Positions 1 through 8,959 are shown, counted from the first letter of the stretch. The stretch is DNA of 64,000 bases from Coleofasciculus sp. FACHB-1120 (GCF_014698845.1 NZ_JACJTV010000008.1:62001-126000), one strand, 5' to 3'. Program-made: numbers and translations. Notes: generated by a model from the letters alone, not told the origin.

Positions 1-657
1 CTCAATTGCAGCGTGCAAACCTTTGGCTGGCAGCAGCCAGACTGGGAAAAATTACGACAACAAGCAGCAGCGTTAATCCCACACTTCCCCGTTCTCAGAA
101 TTACCCTATTTCCCGATGGGCGAGAGTGGATTAGCGGGCGGTTTTTTCCCGGTGATTTGACAGAAAGACAAAAGTATGGGGTTAAAAGTTGGCTAGCGGC
201 AGAGCCGTTATTTTGCCGCTCAATTCCCGAACATAAAACGGGGAACTACCTACCTGCTTGGCTGGCATTGAGAAAAGCTCAGCAGATGGAAGCGACAGAA
301 GCAATTTTGGTCGATGATAGAGGAAATTGGTTAGAAACCAGTACGGGCAACCTTTGGGGATGGCGAGATGGCAAGTGGTGGACGCCGCCTCTAGATGCCG
401 GAATTTTGCCGGGAATCGCGCGATCGCAACTGATCAACTGGCTGGCAAGTCAGAATCTAACCCCTGGGCAAGTACCTTGGGATGCTGACTTTGTGAAAGG
501 ATTGTCAGTTCTTGCTTATAGTAATTGCGTGGTGCAAGTCGTTCCGATCCATACCGTTCTTTGCCAAGAAGGTACTTTAACGTTTGACTCGTTGCACGAC
601 AGCATAGAGCAATTGCAGAGCTTGTTTCAGTGCTACCAAGCCCATAAGGCATCCTAA
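1..657 (+). CDS. Aminotransferase class IV (aminodeoxychorismate lyase-like), 5'-truncated by window edge
   Basis: PLP-dependent fold-type IV enzyme. The reading frame is open to base 1, so the first roughly 60 residues lie outside the window, and a GTG at 13 is probably internal. The segment HKTGNYLPAWLA fits the lysine-containing motif that binds PLP in this family. ETSTGNLWGW followed by PPLDAGILPGIAR is the usual phosphate-binding and substrate-side signature. Family members include 4-amino-4-deoxychorismate lyase (folate synthesis), branched-chain aminotransferase and D-amino-acid aminotransferase. The short, divergent sequence fits the cyanobacterial PabC-like group best, but the missing N-terminus prevents a firm choice. 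The gene is followed by a hairpin-forming repeat. Confidence 0.75.
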   Translation, partial: LNCSVQTFGWQQPDWEKLRQQAAALIPHFPVLRITLFPDGREWISGRFFPGDLTERQKYGVKSWLAAEPLFCRSIPEHKTGNYLPAWLALRKAQQMEATEAILVDDRGNWLETSTGNLWGWRDGKWWTPPLDAGILPGIARSQLINWLASQNLTPGQVPWDADFVKGLSVLAYSNCVVQVVPIHTVLCQEGTLTFDSLHDSIEQLQSLFQCYQAHKAS

Positions 658-714
658 CTGAGCGCAAAAAGCTCGACAACTGAAGTCGCGACTCCACAAA
701 CGAAACCTGTCTCC

Positions 715-774
715 TAGCCCCACCCTTCTAGGGTGTGGGAGTTGTGTAGCCCCATTTCTAGGGTGTAAGAGTAT
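715..774. repeat. Two tandem imperfect copies of a hairpin-forming repeat
   Basis: Two copies start at 715 and 747 (period 32), each beginning TAGCCCCA and containing TTCTAGGGTGT. The first copy folds on itself through CCCACCCT and AGGGTGTGGG. It lies between the aminotransferase stop and ftsH and may act as a terminator, although no clear T-run follows. The rest of the 658-948 gap holds only the ftsH leader. Confidence 0.55.
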
Positions 775-948
775 ATTGTTCCGGCTAGGATGGTTGTTTT
801 TGTGGCGACGGTTACGATGAAGATAGATGACGTTGTTGAAGGTTTCTATGAACCAACCGTGTCAAGGAATTCTGAGACGGGTTAACATAAGTTAATACAA
901 ATAAAAATTCAAAGCGTCCCCATATCCTAGAGCTTAGGAGGAAACTCG

Positions 949-2787
949 GTGAACAAACGGTGGAGAAATGCAGGGCTGTATGCGCTGCTGGCAATAGTTG
1001 TAATCGCCTTAGGAACAGCATTTTTAGACAAACAACCCCAAAGCCGGGAAACCTGGAAATACAGCAAGTTAATTCAGGAAGTTCAAGACGGTCGGATTGA
1101 AAGAGTTGGTCTTAGTGCCGACCGCACTAAGGCGCTTGTTACAGCACAAGACGGCAGCAAGATTGTCGTTAACCTGCCTAATGACCCAGACCTGATTAGC
1201 ATTCTGTCCACCAAGGGTGTAGACATTTCAGTTTTGCCCCAGAGCGATGACAGCTTCTGGTTCCGCGCCTTGAGCAGTCTGTTCTTCCCCGTTCTGCTTC
1301 TGGTTGGATTGTTCTTTTTGCTACGACGCGCTCAGAGTGGCCCAGGCTCTCAAGCGATGAACTTTGGCAAATCCAAAGCCAGAGTCCAAATGGAGCCACA
1401 AACCCAAGTAACTTTTGGGGATGTCGCTGGCATTGACCAAGCCAAGCTAGAGCTGAATGAAGTCGTTGACTTCCTCAAGAACGCCGACCGCTTCACCGCG
1501 ATTGGAGCAAAAATTCCCAAAGGCGTGCTGCTAGTTGGACCTCCAGGAACGGGTAAAACGCTGCTAGCTCGTGCAGTTGCTGGGGAAGCAGGCGTGCCTT
1601 TCTTCTCTATCTCTGGTTCTGAGTTTGTAGAAATGTTCGTCGGTGTCGGTGCATCTCGCGTGCGCGACCTGTTTGAACAAGCCAAGGCAAATGCTCCCTG
1701 TATCGTATTTATCGATGAAATTGATGCCGTGGGGCGTCAGCGGGGTGCAGGTTTAGGCGGCGGTAACGATGAGCGGGAACAAACCCTCAACCAGTTGCTG
1801 ACCGAGATGGACGGCTTCGAGGGCAACACGGGGATTATTATCATCGCTGCTACGAACCGCCCAGATGTACTGGATGCAGCACTGCTGCGTCCGGGTCGCT
1901 TTGACCGTCAGGTGGTCGTGGATCGTCCCGATTATGCCGGTCGCTTGGAGATTCTCAACGTTCACGCCCGTGGCAAAACGCTGGCGAAGGATGTGGATCT
2001 GGAGAAGATCGCTCGTCGTACCCCTGGTTTCACGGGTGCTGACCTCTCCAACTTGCTCAACGAAGCAGCCATTCTGGCGGCTCGTCGCAACCTCACCGAA
2101 ATCTCGATGGATGAAATCAATGATGCCATCGACCGAGTGCTAGCTGGCCCAGAGAAGAAAGACCGAGTGATGAGCGAGAAGCGCAAAACCTTGGTGGCTT
2201 ATCACGAAGCGGGTCACGCTCTCGTCGGTGCATTGATGCCAGATTATGACCCGGTGCAAAAGATCAGCATCATCCCTCGCGGTCGTGCAGGTGGTTTGAC
2301 TTGGTTTACACCGAGTGAAGACCGGATGGATTCTGGTTTGTACAGCCGCTCTTATCTGCAAAATCAGATGGCAGTTGCCTTGGGCGGTCGGCTTGCTGAA
2401 GAAATCATCTTCGGTGAAGAAGAAGTGACAACAGGTGCCTCAAATGACTTGCAGCAAGTGGCTCGTGTGGCGCGTCAAATGGTGATGCGATTTGGCATGA
2501 GCGCTCGCTTGGGACAAGTTGCTTTAGGTCGTCAGCAAGGCAATATGTTCTTGGGACGCGACATTGCCGCCGAGCGGGATTTCTCGGAAGCAACTGCGGC
2601 GACGATTGATGATGAAGTCCACAATTTGGTGGATCAAGCTTACCATCGTGCCAAAGAAGTGTTGCTGAATAACCGCCACATTCTGGATCAATTGGCTCAG
2701 ATGCTCATTGAAAAAGAAACGGTAGATGCTGAGGAACTGCAAGAGGTTCTGGCGAATAACGACGTGAAGATGGCAGCGATCGCATAA
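949..2787 (+). CDS. ftsH: ATP-dependent zinc metalloprotease FtsH
   Basis: Membrane-anchored AAA+ protease that extracts and degrades damaged or misfolded membrane proteins. In cyanobacteria FtsH complexes maintain photosystem II (D1 turnover) and iron responses. There are two membrane segments near residues 8-26 and 109-125, with a lumenal or periplasmic loop between them. Walker A is GPPGTGKT at 197-204, Walker B VFIDEID at 253-259, the second region of homology follows near 300-320, and the zinc site HEAGH is at 419-423. The 612-residue length is normal. The start is GTG at 949, chosen because a strong AGGAGG lies just upstream at about 937. The N-terminus ([13 protein letters not shown]) looks like the FtsH1/FtsH3 group rather than FtsH2; this paralog assignment is from memory. 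A strong terminator follows. Confidence 0.97.
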   Translation: MNKRWRNAGLYALLAIVVIALGTAFLDKQPQSRETWKYSKLIQEVQDGRIERVGLSADRTKALVTAQDGSKIVVNLPNDPDLISILSTKGVDISVLPQSDDSFWFRALSSLFFPVLLLVGLFFLLRRAQSGPGSQAMNFGKSKARVQMEPQTQVTFGDVAGIDQAKLELNEVVDFLKNADRFTAIGAKIPKGVLLVGPPGTGKTLLARAVAGEAGVPFFSISGSEFVEMFVGVGASRVRDLFEQAKANAPCIVFIDEIDAVGRQRGAGLGGGNDEREQTLNQLLTEMDGFEGNTGIIIIAATNRPDVLDAALLRPGRFDRQVVVDRPDYAGRLEILNVHARGKTLAKDVDLEKIARRTPGFTGADLSNLLNEAAILAARRNLTEISMDEINDAIDRVLAGPEKKDRVMSEKRKTLVAYHEAGHALVGALMPDYDPVQKISIIPRGRAGGLTWFTPSEDRMDSGLYSRSYLQNQMAVALGGRLAEEIIFGEEEVTTGASNDLQQVARVARQMVMRFGMSARLGQVALGRQQGNMFLGRDIAAERDFSEATAATIDDEVHNLVDQAYHRAKEVLLNNRHILDQLAQMLIEKETVDAEELQEVLANNDVKMAAIA

Positions 2788-2812
2788 TTCGCTAATTGCT
2801 CGTTGAGCATTA

Positions 2813-2860
2813 AAAAATTGGGGGAATTCTAGGATATTTTCTAGAATTCCCCCAATTTTT
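2813..2860 (+). terminator. Rho-independent terminator of ftsH
   Basis: Perfect 20-bp inverted repeat (arms 2813-2832 and 2841-2860, 8-nt loop). The G5/C5 core is flanked by A and T runs, so the right arm ends in TTTTT. It lies 26 bp after the ftsH stop. The A-run on the left arm means it could also work on the other strand. Confidence 0.9.
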
Positions 2861-3470
2861 GTTTGGCGTTGCACAAATACATTAGGAGCGAGCAGGTACG
2901 GGTGAAAAATCTCCCTGAGCCTAAAGCGCTACAGGGATTCGAGGGCTTAGGCTGCATCGGGATTTGCGCGATCGCAAAAGGCTGAAACAAGCTTGCCTTA
3001 GAGGCTAATAGCATGACTGAAACAACAAGGGCAATGCTCAAAAAGCGGAGAACGATCGCTAAACAATGATTGCAGCCTTCGAGATATCACAACAAATCTC
3101 CTCTGATTGTTTGCAGCCTAAAAAATTCCCAGCATCCGTAGCTGTAGTGCAAAAAAATTCAGATGCTTCAAATTGGCAGACGATTTGATTGGGTTTTAGC
3201 TGTGAGTTCTAAAACTTTCCTCTCTTCTCAGGAGTAAGTTGAAGGATAGAATGCGATCTCGAAGTTTGAAGTTTGATTTCAAACTGTGAATTTAGCAGTC
3301 AGACCTTACTCTCCAAGCATCGATCCTACCTGCAATCTCTAGCAGTTCCAATTAGAACCTCCAACGATCGGCCTTTATGCGATCACGACCTGTAGCTGAT
3401 GCCGCATACATAGCGGTCTAACGGCAAAGCTCAGCGGTGGCTAATAATCTTGAACTCCTGCCAATAACTT
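2861..3470. other. Intergenic region without a recognisable gene
   Basis: No convincing ORF or RNA gene was seen. A GTCTAAC motif at about 3417 is followed by GGCAAAGCTCAGCGG. It resembles one end of integron-type attC sites and is discussed as a weak signal in the findings. Confidence 0.4.
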
Positions 3471-3716
3471 TTATTCCGTCTGCTGCACCACAGTGTTGGA
3501 CTGCTGGCGCTGGGCAACCTGAATCAGAAGGCGTAATGCTTCATTTACTGCTGCATCATCAGGAAAGACTTGGGCAACATCGGGATCTAACAGCACTAAA
3601 TTTGTCCCCAGACGATATCGCTCGACATATTTCCCCCTAACTCCTCCCTTCATTTGAGCGAAGTTATACTCAGGGCGTAATTCGTCCTCCATTTCATTTT
3701 CAACTTCCTTCTTCAT
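3471..3716 (-). CDS. Putative antitoxin of a BrnT-type toxin-antitoxin pair
   Basis: Small protein of 81 residues, rich in acidic residues at the N-terminus. Its C-terminal part (a short strand GTNLVLLDPDVAQVF, then helix DDAAVNEALRLLI) looks like a ribbon-helix-helix-type fold, which would suit a DNA-binding antitoxin. The start is ATG at 3714-3716, inside the last codons of the toxin gene, giving a 17-bp overlap and likely translational coupling. A longer frame upstream exists but would run through the toxin sequence. It is not a standard BrnA by sequence. The antitoxin role is inferred from position and size. Confidence 0.72.
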   Translation of the reverse strand: MKKEVENEMEDELRPEYNFAQMKGGVRGKYVERYRLGTNLVLLDPDVAQVFPDDAAVNEALRLLIQVAQRQQSNTVVQQTE

Positions 3717-3975
3717 AAAACCTCCTTTCCTGTCGGGTTGCTTTTCGGGCACTAATGACTCGAACTTTTTCCCCTCGGTCAGTATGTGCAACAACTAAAA
3801 GTTGCCCAAACCGAGATATACCAATGATAATGTAGCGATTTTCTCCAACAGAACGATCGGGATCGGGAAAGGTGAGGGAGAGTGGGTCGTTAAACACAGT
3901 TGAAGCTTCCTGAAAGGAAATACTATGCTTCTCAAGGTTTAGTTTCGCTTTATCCGGGTTCCATTCAAATTCCAT
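3700..3975 (-). CDS. brnT: BrnT family toxin
   Basis: 91-residue protein with the BrnT signature: N-terminal FEWNPDKAKLNLEKHSISFQEA, a central SVGENRYIIIGIS strand region and C-terminal VRVISARKATRQERRFYEE. BrnT is a RelE-superfamily ribonuclease toxin that inhibits translation and is neutralised by its partner. Here the partner is the overlapping downstream gene. Toxin-first order and overlapping frames are typical of brnTA operons. The pair opens an accessory patch that extends to about 6.5 kb. Family assignment is firm; activity in this organism is inferred. Confidence 0.88.
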   Translation of the reverse strand: MEFEWNPDKAKLNLEKHSISFQEASTVFNDPLSLTFPDPDRSVGENRYIIIGISRFGQLLVVAHTDRGEKVRVISARKATRQERRFYEEGS

Positions 3976-4037
3976 GAGTAGAAATATTCATAACTTGCAC
4001 GCACGATCGCAGCAGATCGCAGAGGTATGAAAATAAC

Positions 4038-4766
4038 TTAACGTCTCAACTCCGCCAATTGAATTAACTCGTCTACTACTAAACGTACTCCTAAGCGAAT
4101 TTTCTCTAAATCAGCGCGAATAGCGTTGTATCGTCTATTATGAGCTGCTCGATCGCCAAGAGCTTTCAATTCGCGCAGAACAGATTTTGTTTCACGCCCC
4201 AGTGAAAGCCCACTTTTATCAACAGCATCAGCAATAATTCCTGACAGCATAAAATAATTGCCGTCAGAATCAGCTATACGAGCTTGAGTTTTATTGTGTT
4301 CGTAGCACTCAATTAGAAGTGTTTCAACTAACCGACGAAGAAGCACAGATGCACCATCATAAAATCCATATTGAAAGCAACCATTTGCTTGAAAAGCAAT
4401 TTTTTCAATATAGCCCCTTGTATTTTTCCAGATCGCTTCTGGTAGATAGCCATGCTCTAAATCAACATCAGCAGCTACACCCTCTAGAATTGGCAGAAGC
4501 CAACCCTTAATCGTACCGCGCTCAGTTGGCTTAAGCTTAAATCCAGCCTGGCTCTTGAGTGCAAGTTTTGTTTTCACAATCGCTTCCTCAAGTTGCGTTG
4601 GGTTAGGATTTCCAAGTCCAGCAGTGTAAATAGTACGTGCGAGTGTGCTTGCTTTTATATATACACCTGTGGTTTCACAGTCATGAAACCACAGAATAGC
4701 TAAAGCACGTTGAGCATTTGAAAGCTCAAGCTGATTCAGTCGAATACAAAAATCTTCTAGCTCCAT
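4038..4766 (-). CDS. Uncharacterised protein with HEPN/DUF4145-like C-terminal region
   Basis: 242 residues and soluble. The N-terminal 75 residues (RALAILWFHDCETTGVYI, then LGNPNPTQLEEA) look like a winged-helix-type domain. The C-terminal half (about 130-240) is helical: YDGASVLLRRLVETLLIECYE, later LRELKALGDRAAHNRRY. This is similar in pattern to the LGN-AAH motif of DUF4145/HEPN-type proteins. The canonical HEPN RX4-6H spacing is not exact, so RNase activity cannot be assumed. It lies 7 bp downstream of the next gene, so the two form an operon. No specific function is recognised. A role in defence or stress is a guess from context (next to a toxin-antitoxin pair). Confidence 0.7.
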   Translation of the reverse strand: MELEDFCIRLNQLELSNAQRALAILWFHDCETTGVYIKASTLARTIYTAGLGNPNPTQLEEAIVKTKLALKSQAGFKLKPTERGTIKGWLLPILEGVAADVDLEHGYLPEAIWKNTRGYIEKIAFQANGCFQYGFYDGASVLLRRLVETLLIECYEHNKTQARIADSDGNYFMLSGIIADAVDKSGLSLGRETKSVLRELKALGDRAAHNRRYNAIRADLEKIRLGVRLVVDELIQLAELRR

Positions 4767-4773
4767 TTATGTG

Positions 4774-5412
4774 CTACGAACTCTTTTTGCCATTAGAAGC
4801 AGGTAAATCATGCTCAACTACGTTCTCACCGTGATTAGTAATTTTGATACTGCCTCGTTCCGAGGTATCAACCCATCCTCTACGTTTTGCAGTATCCCGA
4901 ATAGATTGAGGCATGTGTTTTGGAGTTTTTCGTTCAACATCCTTGAAACAAGTAAACACATGCTCTGGCGTTACCTTATCTAGCTCCAGAACTCGTTTCA
5001 GGTAATAAACCGCTATAGTAATGGCTTGCTCTTGAGTAGATGGTTGTTTCTGAGCATAGAAATCTCTAAACGAAAGCTTATCTTCTGGTCGCAAGTTCAA
5101 ATCCTTCACGATTGACATAATGGGAGGCTTTGAAGAACTCTTTTTAGGTTTTGAGTTCGCGGTCACACCAGGTAGAAGCTGATTGTCCTGTTCATCCTCA
5201 GAATCAATTTCAGAATCTAGCTCCTCGATAAGTTCATCTTCATCAAGAGGAGTTGCAGAAGCTGGTAATATCTTGACAATCTTTGGAGAGGACTGAAAAA
5301 TTTTGTTGGCGGCTACGTTGATTGCCTGCAAACCTTCCTGAATAGTTTCGTCATCACCCTCAACCTCTGCGAAAAAAACACGGATGCGTCCACGACCACC
5401 ATTTTTTGCCAT
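4774..5412 (-). CDS. Uncharacterised protein, first gene of a two-gene module
   Basis: 212 residues in three parts. An N-terminal region of about 55 residues begins with a basic GGRGRIRVFFAEVEGDDE. A disordered acidic and Ser/Lys linker spans about 58-100 (EEDEQ- and KPKKSSSK-type). A C-terminal helical domain spans about 110-205, with YYLKRVLELDKVTPEHVFTC and IRDTAKRRGWVDTSE. From memory, this C-terminal pattern recurs in hypothetical bacterial proteins on accessory DNA and looks like a small helix-turn-helix domain. It is followed after 7 bp by the HEPN-like gene. The start ATG at 5412 has no strong Shine-Dalgarno sequence. Function is unknown. Confidence 0.7.
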   Translation of the reverse strand: MAKNGGRGRIRVFFAEVEGDDETIQEGLQAINVAANKIFQSSPKIVKILPASATPLDEDELIEELDSEIDSEDEQDNQLLPGVTANSKPKKSSSKPPIMSIVKDLNLRPEDKLSFRDFYAQKQPSTQEQAITIAVYYLKRVLELDKVTPEHVFTCFKDVERKTPKHMPQSIRDTAKRRGWVDTSERGSIKITNHGENVVEHDLPASNGKKSS

Positions 5413-5620
5413 TTTTCGTGTGGAAAACTTTAGCTACTTAGTATAGCCTTTGTATCAATTAATGTGCCACCATATCTGGTGCTTCAGCCAGAAAATTTAG
5501 AATATTTCTCTATATATGGTATCCAACAAACTGATGTTAGTAGCTAGCAGGTTACTTTAAAGTTACTGTCTCAACCAAGATTTGAAGCAGCTTAACTACT
5601 TACTGCCCATCTATTTCTGA

Positions 5621-5686
5621 TGGATAGCTAGAATCTTTCCGTATATCATTCCAACTTAAGTGGATAGGTAGAATTGTTTCGTATAT
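5621..5686. repeat. Imperfect direct repeats, 40-bp period
   Basis: Two 26-bp copies (5621-5646 and 5661-5686) share TGGATAG-TAGAAT and CGTATAT, 22 of 26 positions identical. A more degenerate copy may lie near 5497-5517. They are upstream of the two-gene module on its 5' side and could be operator sites or simple decay products. The rest of the 5413-5880 gap is featureless apart from HIP1 octamers near 5820 and 5850. Confidence 0.45.
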
Positions 5687-5880
5687 TAAGCGGTTTCTGG
5701 AAAATAGGCTGAAGTTTTCTGTATCTCTTCAAGATCGATCGCCCTTCGCTGTAGGTTGAGCTATCACATCCTTACTTGTGAATCAGTCGGTAACGTGAAA
5801 CCAACCATGACTCGATTGGGCGATCGCATTAAGTTGAGGGATAGGATGCGATCGCGGAACGTTATGATGTAGCGCGGTTG

Positions 5881-6069
5881 TTAGGCAGTGACCTTAATAA
5901 GCGCGACCATCTTTGCTTTGTGCGTTAAAGCCCATTCACCATTCGGCAATTGTGTTGCTTTGAGATCGTCATTTGGGAATTCGACCTCATCTCCTTCAGT
6001 GCGATCGCCAATCTCAAGATAGGTTACATTTTCCTGAGATCGATTAATCAGTTGATGGGAGATTCCCAT
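5881..6069 (-). pseudogene. Decayed cupin-domain protein (C-terminal remnant)
   Basis: The translation HQLINRSQENVTYLEIGDRT, then GDEVEFPNDDL and GEWALTHK, matches the C-terminal third of small cupin proteins, which normally have about 150-160 residues. The N-terminal two thirds are absent: an in-frame stop lies two codons before the first ATG. Near 5911-5920 an extra five bases, GCAAA, repeat the preceding AAGCAAA context. Without them the frame would continue as HKDGRAY and stop at 5894, a family-like C-terminus. Both defects point to a pseudogene. Confidence 0.65.
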
Positions 6070-6105
6070 GCCTCACAACTCACCCTTCCTTGTTATGTTA
6101 ATGGC

Positions 6106-6458
6106 CTAACAAACCCAAGCTTTCTTTACCTTTCCAGTACCGTTAAACCATAGCATTTCAGCCACCATGCCCGATGCCCTCGGTAATAGAGCGTGATGCT
6201 ATCTACACCCGTCAGGACTTCTTTCAGTTCAAAATGAAGGTCAGGAATTTGCGCTAACCCCTTCTTCCAGTAAGCTCTCACATCCGCCTTGCCATGTAGA
6301 ACGCCGTTAGATTCTTCAGCAATCGATGGGATCAAAAGGGAAGCTAACTCGAAGTCATCTGCGTAGTGGCTCAGGACAGCATCGATGTCATGTTGATTCC
6401 ACCCCTCGATCCAACTGCGGGCAAAGCTTAATGCGAAATCTGCGTTCAGGATTGGCAC
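6106..6458 (-). pseudogene. Frameshifted SnoaL-like (NTF2-fold) protein
   Basis: Residues from the GTG at 6458 read NADFALSFARSWIEGWNQHD, then DAVLSHYADDFEL and HGKADVRAYW. These are typical of SnoaL/ketosteroid-isomerase-like proteins. After YYRGHR (near 6163) the open frame becomes nonsense (AWWLKCYGLT). The neighbouring frame instead gives GMVAEMLWFNGTGKVKKAW and stops at 6106, the expected family C-terminus. A single missing G in the HRG codons explains this. It may be a true mutation or a sequencing error. The start overlaps no other gene and lies 44 bp after the ZIP-like gene. Confidence 0.7.
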
Positions 6459-6502
6459 GATCTGCAAAGACGCTTTGATTGCAAACAAAGCTCGGCACCG
6501 CT

Positions 6503-7276
6503 TCACAGTTCCAGCAGCAGCGCGGCATAGATACCTGCACCCAGAGCGAAAGCCCAAAAGCGGCTATCGCGATCTTCCGGGAGTTCTTCCTTCAGCACGT
6601 TCAGGACGACTCCTCCGGCGAGGAAGGCAAACAAGACAGCGATCGCTGCCTCGTGAATTTCGGTTCCGCTCCCAATGACCCATCCCACGATAATCGCCGC
6701 CGCCAGTATCCAGCGCCCCTTCTTGTGATAGGCATCCTTATGGTGTTCGCGCAAGCCGTTGTCGTTGACCATGAAATGCAAAGCCATTGCGAAGAAAAAC
6801 AGAAAAAGACTTTGAAAACCCGGTTCCTCCGGGTGGATTAACAGGTAGCCGATCAAAGCATTGTAAACGGCGAATGAAGCGATGTGCGGCCAGAAGACCC
6901 CAGCTTCTGTAACATCTCCATTTCCCGCCTTTTGGTTGCGCTGGCGCGACAGTGTAGCAGCTCGCTCCAGTCCATAAAACACGCTGACGCCTATGAGTGC
7001 CACCAGGTAAACGTGGTGTTCCAGAAAGGCAAACCCCCCGTCCAACGTCTCCTTAACCGTCTCCTGTGCCTGACTCAGTTCCGGGAGGATATGGACGAAA
7101 ATGTAGGCGACAGATACGCCACTCCCGATAGAAAGCCAGATACTGCGAGGGGTGGCATCCAGAAAGCGCAGTTTACCGGAGTAGAGATGTACCAGAGCCA
7201 ACGCGACTGCAAGGATTGCAGACAGGAAGCGTACGTCAGGATTGAATACCGAAGACTCTGCAACTGCCAACAGCAT
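6503..7276 (-). CDS. ZIP-like integral membrane protein
   Basis: About 257 residues from ATG at 7276; a longer start at 7336 is possible. There are seven or so hydrophobic segments. The C-terminal part, GSGTEIHEAAIAVLFAFLAGG then VVLNVLKEELP, resembles the last helices of ZIP-family metal transporters, where HE-type motifs bind Zn or Fe. LEHHVYLVAL and HFMVNDNGLREHH supply further histidines. It lacks an obvious His-rich loop and classic HNxxD motif, so it is a divergent relative and transport of metal is not proven. It lies upstream of the broken SnoaL-like gene. Confidence 0.65.
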   Translation of the reverse strand: MLLAVAESSVFNPDVRFLSAILAVALALVHLYSGKLRFLDATPRSIWLSIGSGVSVAYIFVHILPELSQAQETVKETLDGGFAFLEHHVYLVALIGVSVFYGLERAATLSRQRNQKAGNGDVTEAGVFWPHIASFAVYNALIGYLLIHPEEPGFQSLFLFFFAMALHFMVNDNGLREHHKDAYHKKGRWILAAAIIVGWVIGSGTEIHEAAIAVLFAFLAGGVVLNVLKEELPEDRDSRFWAFALGAGIYAALLLEL

Positions 7277-7581
7277 CTTAGTTGAGAATAGAGAATATTT
7301 TTTAGACTGAATATCTTTACTAAAAAGGCACGCCACTCCTCAATAGCGAATCTGAAATCAGTGCCCTTGCTCTTCAGATTGATAGGATTTGGGCACTAAG
7401 GCGTCCTCCGCTCAGCCGATTTTTCTGAAGATTCTTCAAGTTTTAAACAGGTTGATTGACTGATAAACTTTCATCTTTAGGCAGGGGATCGGTTCTCTCT
7501 CTAGGCGGGGGCAGAACCAGAGCTAGTAGAGGTAATGTTTTGAAGTGGGGTATTCCCTCCTTTTTGCAACATGAGACAGCT

Positions 7582-8151
7582 ATGCAAACTCACTCAGACA
7601 CCCACTCACCTTCCCCAACTAAACAAAAAATCTCCAATATTTTTCGTCTTATAGGCTGGATTGCCTTCTGGGTAGGTTTAGGATTGGCTGTTGCTTCTGG
7701 CATCGCTTTATTATTTGCTATCTCAGGTCGTAACTTTGCCAACGAAGCAAATCCTGCCCTGGGAGTCGGTATATTCTGGGCGGTTTGCGGACTTTTAGCT
7801 CTTTTATTTGGTGTCTTTTTATCTTTCCGTTACACTCGCATCGCTAAGCATTTAGCAAATCCTAATTCGGCTGTGCATCCCTCCAAAGCCGATACTGTTC
7901 AAGTTCTGCGGCTAGCTTTAATTACAGGTTTGGTGGGAATTTTGTTATGTCTGTTGGGTGGTGGAGCAAGTCTGGGAGTGCTGGTAGCAAAATCTGTATC
8001 CCAACCTCCAGGTGTGGCAATCACCGACCCCTACAAGATTATTCGAGCGCTTGATGTTTTTGTGGTGTTAGGGAATTTTAATGGGATTGCCGGTCATTTT
8101 GTAAATCTGGTTGCTGCTCTAGGGCTGCTCAAGTGGGTGCATAATCAGTAA
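7582..8151 (+). CDS. DUF3611 family membrane protein
   Basis: 189 residues starting at ATG 7582; the frame is open to 7456 but the extra 42 residues look non-native. It has four hydrophobic segments: FRLIGWIAFWVGLGLAVASG, the helix around GVGIFWAVCGLLALL, LALITGLVGILLCLL, and a C-terminal GHFVNLVAALGLLKW. DUF3611 proteins occur in cyanobacteria and plastids and have no known function. It is monocistronic and convergent with the following minus-strand gene. Confidence 0.78.
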   Translation: MQTHSDTHSPSPTKQKISNIFRLIGWIAFWVGLGLAVASGIALLFAISGRNFANEANPALGVGIFWAVCGLLALLFGVFLSFRYTRIAKHLANPNSAVHPSKADTVQVLRLALITGLVGILLCLLGGGASLGVLVAKSVSQPPGVAITDPYKIIRALDVFVVLGNFNGIAGHFVNLVAALGLLKWVHNQ

Positions 8152-8227
8152 TAATTTTCCACAACTCTAAGTCCTTGGTTTATTGCTAAAGACTCAGAAT
8201 TTATCGTTCACAACGCATTAAAAATTT

Positions 8228-8815
8228 TTAACGACGGCGCTTTGGCGATACTGGTTGATCTTCGACAGTTGATTTTGGATGAACTCGCTCTTGTAGCGCC
8301 CACACACTCACCAGCGCTGCGGTTAACGCTCCAATTGTGTCCATAATTAGATCCACAATGGTGTCATCAAGGTCATTGATCACTTGCACAACCCATTCAA
8401 ATATCTCCCAAAGAGCGCCGATAGCGATTCCGAAGCTAGCGATCGTTAAGATATACAGCAGTCGGTGGTAGCGAAACGGGGTCAGCATTGACTCATACAC
8501 GAGAAAACTCAGCGCCAGGGTTACAGAAAAGGTTGTAAAGGCATGAGCAATTTCATCGTAGGGTCCCGGTGGGTAAAATAAACCCCAAACCCAGCCACCG
8601 GCATTGATCAACGCTGCGACTACAAATAGAAAATCGAACAACGTTGGCAGTTTATTTTCCAGAGTCACAAACATAAACGAAGCCGCGAGGAAGCAGGCGA
8701 GTGTAAATGAACCCACCCAGTTCCGGTGATACAATTCAACGGCGATCGCGATCGCTAGTAAGAATTGTCCAACCCATGCTGCTATCCGATATCCTCGCCA
8801 ATCGCTACTCAGCAT
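8228..8815 (-). CDS. DUF2238 (YjdF-like) membrane protein
   Basis: 195 residues with about six membrane segments. The conserved stretch PGPYDEIAHAFTTFSVTL, then GALWEIFEW and DTIVDLIMDTIGA, matches DUF2238 membrane proteins. The acidic and histidine residues within helices (DEIAH, WEIFE, DLIMD) are the hallmark of the family. A basic tail, PKRRR, ends the protein on the presumed cytoplasmic side. No biochemical function is established. It belongs to a local group of membrane proteins. Confidence 0.72.
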   Translation of the reverse strand: MLSSDWRGYRIAAWVGQFLLAIAIAVELYHRNWVGSFTLACFLAASFMFVTLENKLPTLFDFLFVVAALINAGGWVWGLFYPPGPYDEIAHAFTTFSVTLALSFLVYESMLTPFRYHRLLYILTIASFGIAIGALWEIFEWVVQVINDLDDTIVDLIMDTIGALTAALVSVWALQERVHPKSTVEDQPVSPKRRR

Positions 8816-8959
8816 CGCTGTTTCCTCATAAATGGGTCATAGGTAAAGAGAGTTTTGAGTTTCGAGTTAGAACAGAGTTCTCTAATTCAAAACTTCAAAC
8901 TTTTTCCAAATTACTCATTATTAACAAACTATAAACGAAGCAATTAATTTAATTTGCGA

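Noticed and set aside
7456-7581. Upstream extension of the DUF3611 gene
   Set aside because: The added 42 residues (Gly/Arg-rich) do not resemble the family; ATG at 7582 gives the normal N-terminus.
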